Source: Panicum virgatum (taxonomy: Eukaryota; Streptophyta; Magnoliopsida; Poales; Poaceae). Taken from it: a stretch of DNA of 64,000 nt. Of the stretch, positions 11,616-22,359 are shown in pieces (the first letter of the stretch is position 1; each line of letters begins with the position of its first letter). The stretch spans positions 28,283,120 to 28,347,119 of the forward strand of contig NC_053145.1 of NCBI RefSeq assembly GCF_016808335.1, given 5' to 3'. A program made the position numbers and the translations under genes. The notes beneath the pieces were generated by a model. The model did no database searches. It was not told the origin of the DNA and saw only the letters and a program-made list of their open reading frames with translations.

Positions 11616-12970
11616 CAAATATGCAGATATCTTGGCGAAGGCAGCAGCAGAAAACGATCTATTGCTTCCGGATGTGTTCTTTGAAACACTCCGGAGCGGC
11701 TCGGTAAATTGTGCCGAAGAGCCAGCAAAATTTGTCACTGCCATCTCAAGTGAGGACTGGAGGTCGACGATAATGGCTTACCTTCGGGGACACTTTGTTT
11801 CGGAGGATGAGAAAGAAGAAAAAAGACTTGCTCTTCGGGCGCGAAGCTACTCAATCATCAATAACACATTGTATCGAGGGGGCGTTTGTGCACCTCTGCT
11901 AAAGTGCATCTCGCAAGCCGAAGGCAGGCAGTTATTGCAAGAAATACACGCAGGAATGTGTTCTTCGCACTCGGAACGAGGGCTCTGGTGGGAATAGCTT
12001 TTCGCGAAGGGTTTTATTGTCCTTCGGCCATGGCGGACGCCCACGAGATCGTGCGCACTTGCCCAAATTGTCAAAAGCATGCCCATTACACCAAGTTCCC
12101 GCCAGAAGAAGTCCACCTAATACCTCCGATCTGGCCCCTCGCGCGGTGGGGCATCGACATTGTGGGTCCCCTTCCAACAGCTCCGGGCAACTTCAAGCAT
12201 GCAGCAGTTGCAGTGGAGTACTTCTCAAAGTGGATCGAAGCCAAGGTACTTCGCGATATTACAGCCGCCACCTTATAGAAATTTTTCTGGCAGAACATTG
12301 AATGCCGCTTCGGCATACCCAAAGGAGTCACAATGGACAATGGCAAGCAATTTGACTGTACCACATTTAGAGAGTTCTGTCATCAATTGGGCACCAAGCT
12401 TTGCTTCGCCTCAGTGTACCATCCGCAATCAAATGGGGCAGTCCAAAGAGCAAACAGTATCATCTTCTCCGGAATCAAAAAGAACATCACAGAACAGCCG
12501 AAGGGCAAGTGGGTTGATGAGCTACAAAAAGTAATCTGGTCTCATAACACAACGGTGTCAAGGGCAACAAAATTCACTCCCTTCAAGCTCCTCTATGGCG
12601 AAGAGGCAATGACACTAGAAGAACTTTGCCATGGATCCTATAGGACCGAAGCACCTGACGAAGACCTCAAGCCAATAATCGACAAGATCGAAGCCATCAA
12701 AACACAAGCGGCAATCAACCTAGGCAGGTACCAAGAGGAAACCTGAAGGTGGCGCAACAAGAAGGTGAGGCCTCGGGAAATCAAAGAGGGCGACCTCATT
12801 CTTCGTCGCATCCCGAAGAGCAAGCAACAAGGAAAATGCACAGCAAATGGGAAGGACCATTCCTGGTATCTTCGATGGCAAGACCCGAGGTCTGCAGGCT
12901 TCGTACACTTGAAGGAGTCGAAGAGCCATACTCCTGGAACAAAGACATGCTTTAGTGCTACTATGTCTAG
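11616..12970 (+). pseudogene. Tat-type integrase, broken
   Basis: Coding starts in the linker (KYADILAKAAAEND). It then shows the zinc-binding region (HAG...C, later CPNCQKHAH near 12060), the core with WGIDIVGPLP (first Asp), MDNGKQFD (second Asp) and a C-terminal region with KMHSKWEGPFLV and PYSWNKDML. Breaks are a frameshift near 11985, TAG at 12276-12278, TGA at 12744-12746 and another shift near 12830. The third catalytic position, normally Glu in NGAVER, reads Gln (NGAVQR, about 12435-12455). The enzyme would insert cDNA into chromosomes; this copy is dead by several independent lesions. Confidence 0.85.
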
Positions 12971-13189
12971 TTTGCCGTGAACTTTTTGTAATAAATTGTA
13001 ATCTTATTCATCATTAGCTTGAACAATGTATCCAAGGGCCTGTACTCTTTTACTCATAGGGGAAACCTTCGCGCAATCACTGTGATTGTCGAAGGTGTGA
13101 GGTTTTTAATGAGGTGGAAACCCTATGTAACCCCTTGTGAAATATAAGCAAGGTCCCTAGAAAAAACTTGCATCTGACAGGGCACCGAA

Positions 13190-14010
13190 GTGTCTATCCC
13201 CCTTCATCGCAGCGAAGGGGGGAGTCATCGGTGCATTATGCATGATTAACACTTCGAGAAATGAGGTCAGGGCTTGCAAAGCTGAACGGCCCCAGCACCC
13301 TAGAGTCTCAGTTCTTATTTTTTCCCAGTCGAAAAGACCTTCCGTGCAGAGCGCCGAAGGTATGAAAAGTCCTATCGCGCAAAAGCCGAAGGCCCAGGGC
13401 TTGCCTAAGCGTGCTAAAGAGCCGAAGGCCCCCTACAAATAAAAGTCCCTCTGTGCCAAAGTGGCAAGGGCATGAAAAGTCCTATCGCGCAAACACCGAA
13501 GGCTAGGGCCACCTAAGTGAGCAAAAGTGCCGAAGGTCCCCCTATCAAAAGCCCTTTGGAACATAGTTTTGAAGGCACTTGCAACTTCATCGACGAATGT
13601 GGCGTGCCCCACTCCTCCAAGAACGCAAAAGGGGGTGGTGCTTTGCTAATAAATACTTTGCGTACTTGCAGTCATGAGTCACCCCAAGAAACAAATAGGG
13701 GTGGCGCTTCGCAACTAATATAAGGCTTCGCCATTTACAAAATTGTCCCTCCAATAACGCAAAAAGGGGGGTGGCGCTTCACAAACAAAATAGAGTGCGT
13801 CCTCGAAGGGACAAACGAGGCGTGTCGACCTTAAAAACCTGAGCATTTTCCCCCATTTAATGCTCGAAGACCCATTTTTCTTAGAACAAAAGTCGCCCAT
13901 CGAGAACACAAAAGGGGGGGTGGTGCTTCGCAATTAAAATACAATGCGTCCTCGAAGGGACAAAATTTTCCATCAATAGGGGTGGCGCTTCGCAATAAGA
14001 ATCACCACAA
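13190..14010 (+). repeat. Repeat array in Tat noncoding region
   Basis: Two head-to-tail units start at 13362 and 13472 (110-bp period), each opening ATGAAAAGTCCTATCGCGCA and carrying several GCCGAAGG boxes. Downstream, five G-tract boxes of the form GGGGTGGCGCTTCGCAA or close variants lie near 13627, 13694, 13760, 13910 and 13975. Their G-tract looks like a polypurine tract. No long open frame lies here. The interval 12970-13190 is plain noncoding sequence. Confidence 0.7.
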
Positions 14011-14180
14011 TACAATTGCACGTTGGGGCCTCGCCCAGTATTACACAACGGTTTTTAATTGTACAATGAAACACAAAAAGTACATAGGGCCTTCGCCCAA
14101 TCACTCCGACATTACAATAGATTCTTCCTCTTCGAATATAACGTGGTCCAACTCGTCAATGACCTCGTGGACCACGAAGT

Positions 14181-15065
14181 CTAAGATTTCTTCGGCCAGT
14201 CTTCGGAGATATGCTTCGAATCTCGGCCCTGCAATAAACGATGACTCCCATCAGTCACCTTGTATGAAGGCACCCTCTTCCTTGTACATGAAGCATTGCG
14301 ACGATTATAAGCATGTTCTTTAATCAACCAGAATTCAGTGAAGGTCAGCCAGGGCCTATTCGCATTGAACTTGCGCCACACGGCGCCAGAAATGACAAAG
14401 TTCCCATGTCTCATCCGCAAAGGGAAGATACCTTCAGCGATCCGCACAGGTTTCAACGCAGGGTCCTGCGCAGTCACCGAAGGCATTAATCAAAAGTTAT
14501 AATTACATTCCACAGAAATTACATCGCTAACAAAAGGCTCACACCTCTCCAATGTCTTCGCCTGCCTTGGCGCCATTGTGTCTCCATCATTGTTAGTTGG
14601 GGAGCTTCGCCTGAGGTTCAGCACTTTGACGGCCCACTCCATAGCCTTCTCTTGTAGCTAAACACAATGGATGTCAGAACCTAGTGGGAAGAGCCGATGG
14701 CAACAACAAACGAATAGCGGACCTACCCGTCCCTTCATACGTGTGCCTTCGTGCGCAACCAGCTCTCGCCCTTTCTCTTGGAAGAATGTGGCCATGAAGT
14801 TCTTGGTGATGTTTAGGGGCATTTTCGTTTTTGTGCAAAGCGGCGATGCATCAAATTCAAAAAAAAAACATGAATCAATCTTCGTCTCATAAAAAGGCCC
14901 TTGGGACTCTTCAAATTGCAGGAACCCCAAACGCTCGCAGGCGAACATCCAAGATGTGGTGCTCAGAGAGTGCGGCTTCGCTCGCACGTTAGTCAAGGCT
15001 GCAGCCACTCTAAGGAATAGCTGTGGCCCCGAGGGGCTACTGTTGGGGTTGCCACCTTCGCCCAT
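14181..15065 (-). CDS. Antisense three-exon gene of the Tat element
   Basis: This gene runs opposite to the element. Exon 1 is 15065-14727, exon 2 is 14657-14523 and exon 3 is 14465-14181 with its stop. All three junctions are phase 0: donors GTAGGT and GTAATT, acceptors TGTTTAG and CTGCGCAG. The spliced product would be about 252 residues, with no stop or frameshift. I chose ATG 15065, which lies 25 bp inside the 3' LTR; the longer open frame upstream lacks an ATG. Readable blocks are SLSTTSWMFACERLGFL, FMATFFQEKGRELV, LQEKAMEWAVKVLNL and RPWLTFTEFWLIKEHA. Antisense ORFs at this place are known in Tat elements; their function is unresolved. Transcription would have to start in or beyond the LTR, on its minus strand. 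Intact frames beside a dead integrase are notable. Confidence 0.75.
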
Positions 15066-15637
15066 TGCTGTGAAGGCATGCACCGTGAGCAAGGAAGCTA
15101 AGGGAAATGGCGAAGCGAATTGCAAAAGCGAAGAGAGTGTGCCCGAAGCCCCTGGAGCGAAGGGAAGAGAACACAGGCGAGTCCCGCCCGAAGGGAAGCG
15201 AAGAGGCTGCGCGCGCCATGAAGAAGCGTTCAGCGAAGTGGCCCCAAGAGCCTCTTTGCCGAGGCGGCGAAGACTCTGATCGCGAAGGGGCGTGGAGCAA
15301 GGCGTGCTGTTAGAAATCTATACGGAGTGTCGTGTCCAACTGTAATACCATTACATTGTGTCGTGTCCAACTATAATACCACTACATTGTGTCGATCCTT
15401 GTAACATTCCTAGATGCTGGCGGTTAGGGGGTAGTTAGGGGATTTTAGCCATAGAGTAGGTGAACTGTTGTGCTATAAATACCCCCCTATAACTGTGTGA
15501 TTTCATTGAATACAGAGCAATTACGCCCTTCCTTTGATTTTTGTGCTACCATTTCCGGTTGTGATTGCTTACTCGGGGCTTCGCCCTCGACGAATCGAAC
15601 TGTTGTGACACTCCTTTGCTCCGAAGGGTGTCCTACA
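15041..15637 (+). repeat. 3' LTR of the Tat element
   Basis: It starts TGTTGGGGTTGCC directly after the purine-rich tract and ends GTGTCCTACA, immediately followed by Athila gag codons. It is 597 bp. A TATA box (TATAAATA, 15474-15481) precedes a likely transcription start near 15510. A short tandem repeat, TGTCGTGTCCAACTnTAATA, occurs twice at about 15328-15385. Confidence 0.85.
15474..15481 (+). promoter_or_regulatory. TATA box in the Tat LTR
   Basis: TATAAATA in a CT/C-rich context lies 163 bp before the LTR end, the usual place for the U3/R boundary. Confidence 0.6.
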
Positions 15638-16381
15638 CCAATAGAATCTTTAAACAAAAAGCTTGCTGCCAATGATAAAATTTTGGAAAATACAAATGCA
15701 AAAGTTGAAACTCTTTCTTCTGTGCTTAAAAATCAATTAAGTTTCAACAAAATGATAGAAACACAACTGGCTCAAATCGCTGCTGTTGTTCCTGTTTTTG
15801 AGTCCGGGAAGATTCCGGGGCAACCCGAATCTCCCGTTGAAACTGCAAATATGGTGTCTATAAGGTGGGGCAACCTTCCCCGACAGACTTCTCGCACTAA
15901 CCATGCAGGCTGGTACAATCTCCCAAAGAATGACACTTGGGATGGCCTAGTAGCAGCAATTCAAGAAGATCCAGGGGTCCCCATGATCAGCAGCTCAATC
16001 TTCGATCAATACTATGAGCACGCGCTCTGTGACGTGGGGGCTAGTGTCAACATTATACCCATGGTAATATACGAAAAACTCTTATACCCTGCTCTCTCCC
16101 CAACGTATATGTGTGTGCAGCTCGCAGACTCTACAATCCGGTATCCCGAAGGGATAGCCAAGAACGTCTTGGTCCGCATGCGAGATTCCTTCATCCTTGC
16201 AGACTTCGTAGTTATGGATATAGAAGGCGACCTTGGAATCGAGCTCATCCTTGGGCGACCATTCCTGAGGGCTGCCAGTGCAAGGATAGACGTGCGAAGA
16301 GGAGAAATCCGCTTCTGCGTCAGAAAGGAGAACATGTTCTTCAGATTCAAGCAAAGGGAAGATCCTGAACCAACAGGATGA
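15638..16381 (+). pseudogene. Athila gag C-terminus and protease
   Basis: The frame is open back into the Tat LTR, so its Athila part starts at 15638 (PIESLNKKLAAN). A coiled-coil-like stretch is followed by the aspartic protease: CDVGASVNIIP (about 16027-16060, Asp-Val-Gly in place of the usual Asp-Thr/Ser-Gly), QLADSTIRYPEGIA, DFVVMDIEGD and the ILGRPFL block (about 16250). That order is characteristic of Athila-group elements. The frame ends at 16381 with no RT behind it. It is 5'-truncated by the Tat insertion, and the Gag N-terminus is not in the window. Confidence 0.82.
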
Positions 16382-17245
16382 CGAAGGGCAGGCACTTTGG
16401 GATGAACCAGGATCCCAACTACCAAGACCTACGACCACACGATCAAAGAAAAAGTGTGCGAAGAAGATGTGGCGTAAGGTTGCAAGTTCATCCTCGTCCA
16501 ATTCTCCAAGACGAGCCGAACAGTGGGAACCAAAGCAGGAGAAAGGTCCCACTCGTCAGACTCAAAACGACGAGCCCTTGCCGAAGATAAATTGGTACGT
16601 ATCTCATATTTACTTTTCACCATTTTGCTTTTCTCGACTTTTTCAATTTTTCCCACTGCATATTTGAATTTTCAAAACAAACATGCATGCTAGAAACTTT
16701 TCTAGTACTTTTTCTGTCTTTCACAAAAACCCAAAAATATTTCAGAGCATTAAAATCCTTTGGAAAATAAATTTGAACATCGTTTCGAAGCAAAGTTTGG
16801 CCAGCACCAAAGTTTAAAAAGTATATGACCGTTATAAGGGCAGTGGGCCCTGGCTGTCAGCAAGGAGGGCCACCTAGGGTTCGACCGAACCCTATGGTCG
16901 GCCGACCCCCTGCCAACAGCTAGTGGGCCCATCCTTCTCCAACGGTCACTAGCCGTTGAGGCTTGTCCCTTCCAATGGTGCTTGGCCATTCTCTCTTTAA
17001 ATGGAGGGCGAGGGGTGAGTTTTGAGCTTTCACACTCAACTCTCATTCACTCACTCCCTCTCAAACTCTATCAAACCTTGATCTCGGGTTTTCATCGGAT
17101 TTTTGCTCAAAAATCGATTTCAAGAGACCTCTATCTCTCATTTCTCTGCTGCAAGAAAGAAGGAACAACTCGCGGGTAAGAACGTTCATTTTAGTTTCAC
17201 TAACATAACCCGTTTCAAGTTGCACGTGTTTTGTTTTGCTCCATC
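16382..17245 (+). other. Athila noncoding spacer between gag-protease and ORF2
   Basis: No RT or integrase motif is readable in any frame. A remnant frame with acidic and basic runs (16430-16600) follows gag, then AT-rich sequence, then a patch with GGTTCGACCGAACC and GGTCGGCCGACC inverted repeats (about 16876-16905). This spacer replaces the whole of pol. Confidence 0.55.
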
Positions 17246-18755
17246 ATGAAAGGCTTAGGACGGAAGGTTTCCGGCGCATTCAAGAAGATGATGGGTGGAA
17301 GTTCATCCTGTTCTCGGGGTGGCTCAAGCTCGTACACACCCGAACCTATGCCTACACCGAGCACGATGGACTATGAGGAAGAAGAACAATACAAAGAGAT
17401 GCAAGCCGAACCACAAGCTGAGGCCATAGAGATTGACGTAGAAGATGCCCCCTAACTCGACTTGCGAGATGATCGTGAACGCCAAGGCTACGCCATCCTC
17501 AAGAACTGAAGCTTCTACCACACCTGAGCTTTCGATCTGGATCTCCTCGTCAAAGCAGGTATGTACGAAGACTTCTTTAACATTTGGCATGCAATTGGAT
17601 GGGATAACTTCATTCCTGTTGAGGAGTATGGTTCTCGACTCCTCACAATCCAATTTCTTTGCACTCTTCAGGAGGTGGAAAATGGGGTTTAGTTTCGAAT
17701 TTTTGGGAAAGAATATTTGCTTTCTTGGAAAACTCTTGCCGGCCACCTCGATTTCAACAAATGCTGGCCAATTTCTCTTGAGCAAGCTTGCTGCAGTTTT
17801 AATCATCATGAATTTTGGGGCCAGATTTTGGGTCAACTTTGCACCTCGGTGCAACGATATTCATAATCCAACTCTTTAGTTGATGCACAAGTGGTTAACC
17901 ATCACTCTCTTTCCAAGAGATGATGTCCGACCCGTGCGCAACGATGAGTTGCTCATTCTATATGCCATGGTCAACAAGATCAAAATCTCCCCCGCGCAAG
18001 CTTTGGTTAAGCAATGGCTTTTGAATTTCAAGATAACGGGTCCTATTGAGTGCACTTCTTTGATTACTCATATCGCTACACGTGTCGGTGCCTTAGAGGG
18101 GAATTTTATTCCTCTCATTGAGGGCGACCGTGTGTATATCGACGAGGTTTATTTGATCGAAGGTCACACACTCAAGAAAGGCCCGAATGACTCTTTGATT
18201 TTCTTCTACTTGGGCTTTGCAAATAAGATTCCGCAGCCCAATGCAGAGTTCTATTTGTATAATTGCCATTCGCTAACCATCCCTCTCATTCCACGAGAAG
18301 GGGCTCGTAGGCATAGATCTTCTGGTTTGCCTGGCAGGATGACAAGCAGCAGGACCAGAAGGGAAGCAGAACCGACACCACCGCCTTAGCATCCATAGCA
18401 CTCACATCAACATGAGGCCAGTGGTTCATCGTGGCATAGTGCCAGCACGGAGGAGTAGGCACGGCAGGCACCAAGCCACCGGTCCACCAGTTCCAGCTCC
18501 AGCGGAGCCCCAAACCTCATCAGACGGACGGCCTCGTCCCGAGGTTTCGGTGCCATCACCCAGCAGCTAGGTGAGCTGTGGGTGCAGAGCGACAATATAC
18601 AAGAGACGCTGCACCAACATATCGATACATCCCAAGCATGGCAGCGTCACACTGGCGAGAGACTCCACGACATGGAGCAGTTGCAGTTGCAGCGACAGGA
18701 GGAGTGGAGGACGTACTGCCGCTCGACAGGTTTCAACTGCTACCAGCTGTAGTGA
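17246..18755 (+). pseudogene. Athila-type second ORF (ORF1/plant transposon protein family)
   Basis: It starts at ATG 17246 with a basic, Ser-rich leader (MKGLGRKVSGAFKKMMGGSSS) and an acidic stretch. The middle domain carries WHAIGWDNFIP, LCTLQE, HEFWGQ, then after a shift near 17815 MHKWLTITLFPRDDVRPV, LYAMVNKIK, QWLLNFK and CTSLITHIATRVGALE. A Gln-rich tail with ERLHDMEQ runs to about 18755. Stops or shifts occur at about 17453, 17509, 17690, 17815 and 18387. Proteins of this kind lie downstream of or replace pol in Athila/Tat and SIRE elements; a role like an envelope has been suggested but not shown. Family assignment is from motif pattern only. Confidence 0.72.
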
Positions 18756-18759
18756 GCCT

Positions 18760-20208
18760 GAAGCTAGCTTGGGGGAGGACCCCCACGAGAGGTAACTTGT
18801 ATCATTTATCTTTACTGCTTTCATAATCTTGCATGAAACCCATAAAAAATTGCAAAATCTAGAAAATCCATAAAAATTTGCATAACTAAAAACAAATAAA
18901 AATTTGCAAAACTTAGAAAATACCAAAAAATATATTTCTTTAATATGTGTAGTAAGCATGGTGTAAGTTTTCCTTGTTGAGATGATGAATAGTTGCTCTG
19001 TTAATTTCCATCATATGCCTAGTTACAACTTTATGCTCTACCTAGTTTTGGGTTTGTTGGCTTAAAAGTTCAAACCTTAAACTTGAAACTTGTGGATAGC
19101 AAAATGCATGATCCAAATCTAAGTTGTTGTGAGCTATGATATAGTTAAGTAGAGGGGCTATGATCTTCTCTTATGTGATGCTTGATATCCGGAGTATTTA
19201 ATTTTTGAAAACACAAAAATATAATAAAGTTCCTCAATGATATGAAAATCCTATCCAAAGCCATATATTATTTTTATTGCAAAACCTTCCACATATGCAA
19301 CTTGCTACCTCATTAAGCTTTGTCAAATTGTTGTGACCCTTAGTGAGATTCATTTCATACTCCCATGATCAAGATCACGTACACATTTCCACCACACGCT
19401 ATGCTTCTACACTAGAAGTAAGCAAACATCCATCCATCCACAAAATAAACTCCATGTTTACGTATGCAAAAAGAAAATAAAAGATGCATGCCCAAAGAAG
19501 GTATGCCACATGCTTCGGCATATCAAAAAAAAGAAAGAAAAAGAAAGAAAGAAAGAAAAGATGCATACCCAAAGAAGGTATGCCACATGCTTAGGCATGT
19601 CAAAAAAAAGAGAAAAAGAAAAGTTAGCCCCTTATCCAAAAAGAAAGAAAAAGAGAGATGGTCCATACAAAGGAGTCCATACACCATCCACCAAAAATAT
19701 CCACACACTTGCACATCTTGATCAAGGTTTATGACTTGTTTCTCCTTTGGATCCGGTCTTTGACTTAGCAAAATATGAGAAGTAGGTATGCCTTCAAATC
19801 CTCCATACCTATAGCTCCACAAAATTAGCCATTAGAGATAGGTTGAGGAAGAAAGGCACAATAAAAAGCCTTGGTGTGGAATCATACACATTGAGCGATC
19901 CGAGAGATCATCCGAGGAACTTTATAAATTTCTTTTGAAAAACTTTACAAAATCTCCGGATTGATGGTTGAACTAAAGAGAAAGAAATATGAGCACTTTA
20001 TGATACCGTTCTTACTCTCAACCGCCAAAGATGAGGTGAAGCTATAAGCTCCACAGGAGTAAGGTAAGAGGTAAGAATAAAGGCCAACTTATTCAAAATC
20101 AAGGTAAGAAGCATTTGGTTGTGGCTAAGTATAAGTTGGACACTCAAGATTGTAGCAACTCCTGATCAACGACAAGCGCCTTGTTTTGCTCGGGATGAGC
20201 ACAAGGCT
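18760..20208 (+). other. Athila 3' noncoding region with simple and tandem repeats
   Basis: A GCTTGGGGGAGGA purine box lies at about 18768. Next comes an A-rich stretch with repeated AAAATTTGCAAAA boxes (18841-18935). Two 77-bp tandem units start at 19483 and 19560; each holds a GGTATGCCACATGC...GGCAT hairpin and a GAAA-rich run. There is no supportable coding sequence. 19309-19428 matches the antisense fragment at 1-130. Confidence 0.65.
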
Positions 20209-20220
20209 AGCTTGGGGGTG

Positions 20221-21641
20221 TGTTGAAGGTCATTAAGTGTGAAATATGACCATCAACTATGCTCATAAAAGAAGACAAACCATACCTCTTACTCGCATAT
20301 TTGTATCACTAACCTAGCTCCACAGTTGTTTTCGAAGATTTATGTTTTTAGGAGCACAAGTCCGGAATAAGAAGAAAACACGAATAATACATAGACAAAG
20401 TCGCAGAAGATCGCATCCTGCTTAACACATGCAAAAGAGCCCACCTGACAGACCAAACCGACCAACGAAGCCCCAGCACCGACATACCAACATCAGGGCC
20501 CACCAGGCAGTGTACTAGAGAAAGACGGTGGCCAGAGGCGGCAAGGTGGGGCCGGCCGAACCCGGCCGAACTCACCTTGGTTCCCGGTCAGGTGCATTTT
20601 GGCGGGAGATCAGGTCTTATCATCTAGAGGTCGGTTAGGGATATTTCCATGTAAAGAGTTGGCGGGAACCGACCTCAAGCACTATATAAGAGGCCTCCCA
20701 CCACTCTCTCAAAGACACACCACTTGAAGGCCTCTCTCTCACACTCTCTTGTGACTTGTACTCCTTAGGGTAGTGGAGCTAGGCTAGTACTTCATCTTCT
20801 TAGCGAATCCAGTCGTCCTCGGGGTCGGCGAGCAATCCTCAACCTCTGGTATGGCTTTGTATTCTGAGTTTTGTTATGCTATTCATATTGAGTTTGTTCT
20901 TGGTTATCTTGCTATGTTCTTAGCATGCTTAGCCTTGATCTATGCTTTATCGAGTTATACTAGTTGCTTGCTTAGACCAGATGATCTGAGTAAGTATATC
21001 GGTTTGTTGTGCTTTCGGGCTTACCTTAGCATCTTTCCTGTCCATCCGAAGGGTGGGGGACCCGGGGGTGCTAGGGTAGTGACTTCATATGCGGGCATGG
21101 TGCCTGGGTATGCGGGATCTCTCGGATACGACGGTGCTCTACAGTTTGACTGGGGTAGACCGCAGGTGGTGACAGCCCTGTCGGTCTGCCGGGAAGCTGC
21201 TTCTCGATTAGCGTACACCTCGACGTTCGGGTATCGTGTAGGAGTTCATGCAAAGATGAAATGGGACTAAATGTTCTTTAGTGCGGGTCATTCTCCCCGA
21301 TGTCCCTAATTTCCTGGCACCTGCAGCTCTAAGCATGTGGCTAATATAACTTATCTGCTGACATGAATAGTATACTAGGATCTGTGCCTATGCTCCCACT
21401 AACCTTAGGTGTGCTTGTTTATTCTTTATTCATGAGAGTTGGTTGTTCTGTGTGTGTCACATTACCCCTGATTATCCTTCAATTATCACTTACCCTTTTA
21501 TAATCAATAGTCTGCACCTTATTTCATAAAGTCATGGTTATGTAACTAGTAAATATCTTTACGCAACCTCGTCATCCCTTCGGAAAATATAAATCCGTGC
21601 GCTTGCGGATCTTTCTGTAAACATTAAGACATACCAACCCA
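20221..21641 (+). repeat. Athila LTR
   Basis: It starts TGTTGAAGGTC after the PPT (GCTTGGGGGTG, 20210-20220) and ends near ACCCA at 21641. The conserved GGCGCCATTGCTAGGGACG box of the Athila/Tat PBS region follows at 21650-21668. A TATA box (TATATAAG, 20683-20690) is present. A PPT on the left and a leader with PBS on the right means the LTR has internal sequence on both sides. A 139-codon ORF (20851-21270) is not supported as a gene. Confidence 0.78.
20683..20690 (+). promoter_or_regulatory. TATA box in the Athila LTR
   Basis: CTATATAAGAGGCC, followed by CT/CA-rich sequence typical of the transcription start region. Confidence 0.55.
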
Positions 21642-21745
21642 GCATTTCCGGCGCCATTGCTAGGGACGAGCTTAACACCCCTGTTCCTAGTGATTGCGCT
21701 AAGAAATGCCAACACCTATGGCGGCTCATGTAGGTGGGGAATCCG

Positions 21746-22359
21746 CGATTTCCTAGCTAACCGTAGCTGGGTCTGGTATTGGAGCGGCTGTGGAGGAAGG
21801 TTGGAGGTTTAAGGAGCTGTTACCATGAAGGATTTGGAAACAGTGAATGGAGGGGCTCGGATTTTGGCCGGTGGCGCAAGTAGTCCATGCGGCCAAGCTT
21901 CGTCTAGAGGAAGAAGAAACAGGGGAAGGAAAAAGAGAGGAAGAGAGGGAACTTACAAGTGGATTTCTTATGTCAAGAAACCCACTATGTAAAACCATAT
22001 AGGGGGTTATTTAACTGGTTTTGCAAAGGTTAGGGGGTTAAATATGTGGTTTTGTAGTTGAGGGGGTTATGTAGCTAATCATAGATACATCAAAGGGTTA
22101 TATAGTCTTTTTTCCACATTTATCATCCATATGGAAGAATCAACTTGAGGATTCTTGCCGTGAGTTTCGTTTCCCTGCATTTACACTAGCACATACATAG
22201 TTCTGGTGACCACTCAAGCTCATTGCAAAATCACAACTCCTCGAGCTGCAGGCCATACGCTCCCTTGTTTCACGACAAGCAGATAACAAGCCACAGCCCC
22301 TGGCGAAAAGATGACTCTTGTGTCTTCTTTTTTGTCCCTGGAATCTACCATGGCACAAC
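21746..22359. repeat. Unassigned intergenic sequence, noncoding repeat
   Basis: A purine-rich patch (21900-21950) is followed by three imperfect copies of a GGGGGTTA(T/A) phrase separated by TGGTTTTG(C/T)A (21990-22075). I have seen such phrases in grass DNA transposon ends but cannot name the family. Nothing coding is supportable. The sequence continues across the SIRE solo LTR at 22360-23852. Confidence 0.35.

Larger units (their letters stand above)
11610..15637 (+). mobile_element. 3' part of a Tat-type (Retand/Grande-like) Gypsy element
   Basis: The recognisable order is RNase H-integrase linker, integrase, long CGAAGG/CTTCG-rich noncoding region, antisense gene, polypurine tract (about 15027-15040, CCCCGAGGGGCTAC) and 3' LTR. 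This architecture, with an antisense ORF just before the 3' LTR, is established for the Tat lineage (for example maize Grande). Its 5' half (LTR, gag, protease, RT) is absent. On the right it interrupts Athila gag at 15638, where the following CCAAT would be the target duplication; the left copy is gone. Confidence 0.82.
15638..21745 (+). mobile_element. Athila-type Gypsy element, partial
   Basis: It contains Athila-like gag-protease, a second ORF of the Athila ORF1/plant transposon protein type, a long noncoding tail, a PPT and an LTR. RT, RNase H and integrase are absent, so pol was deleted or the element is non-autonomous. The 5' half of gag and any 5' LTR are missing to the left because a Tat element lies there. 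About 100 bp of leader follow the LTR on the right (21642-21745). Confidence 0.78.

Noticed and set aside
20851..21270. 139-codon ORF with hydrophobic start inside the Athila LTR
   Set aside because: Wholly within an LTR, no known domain, and no second copy to test conservation.
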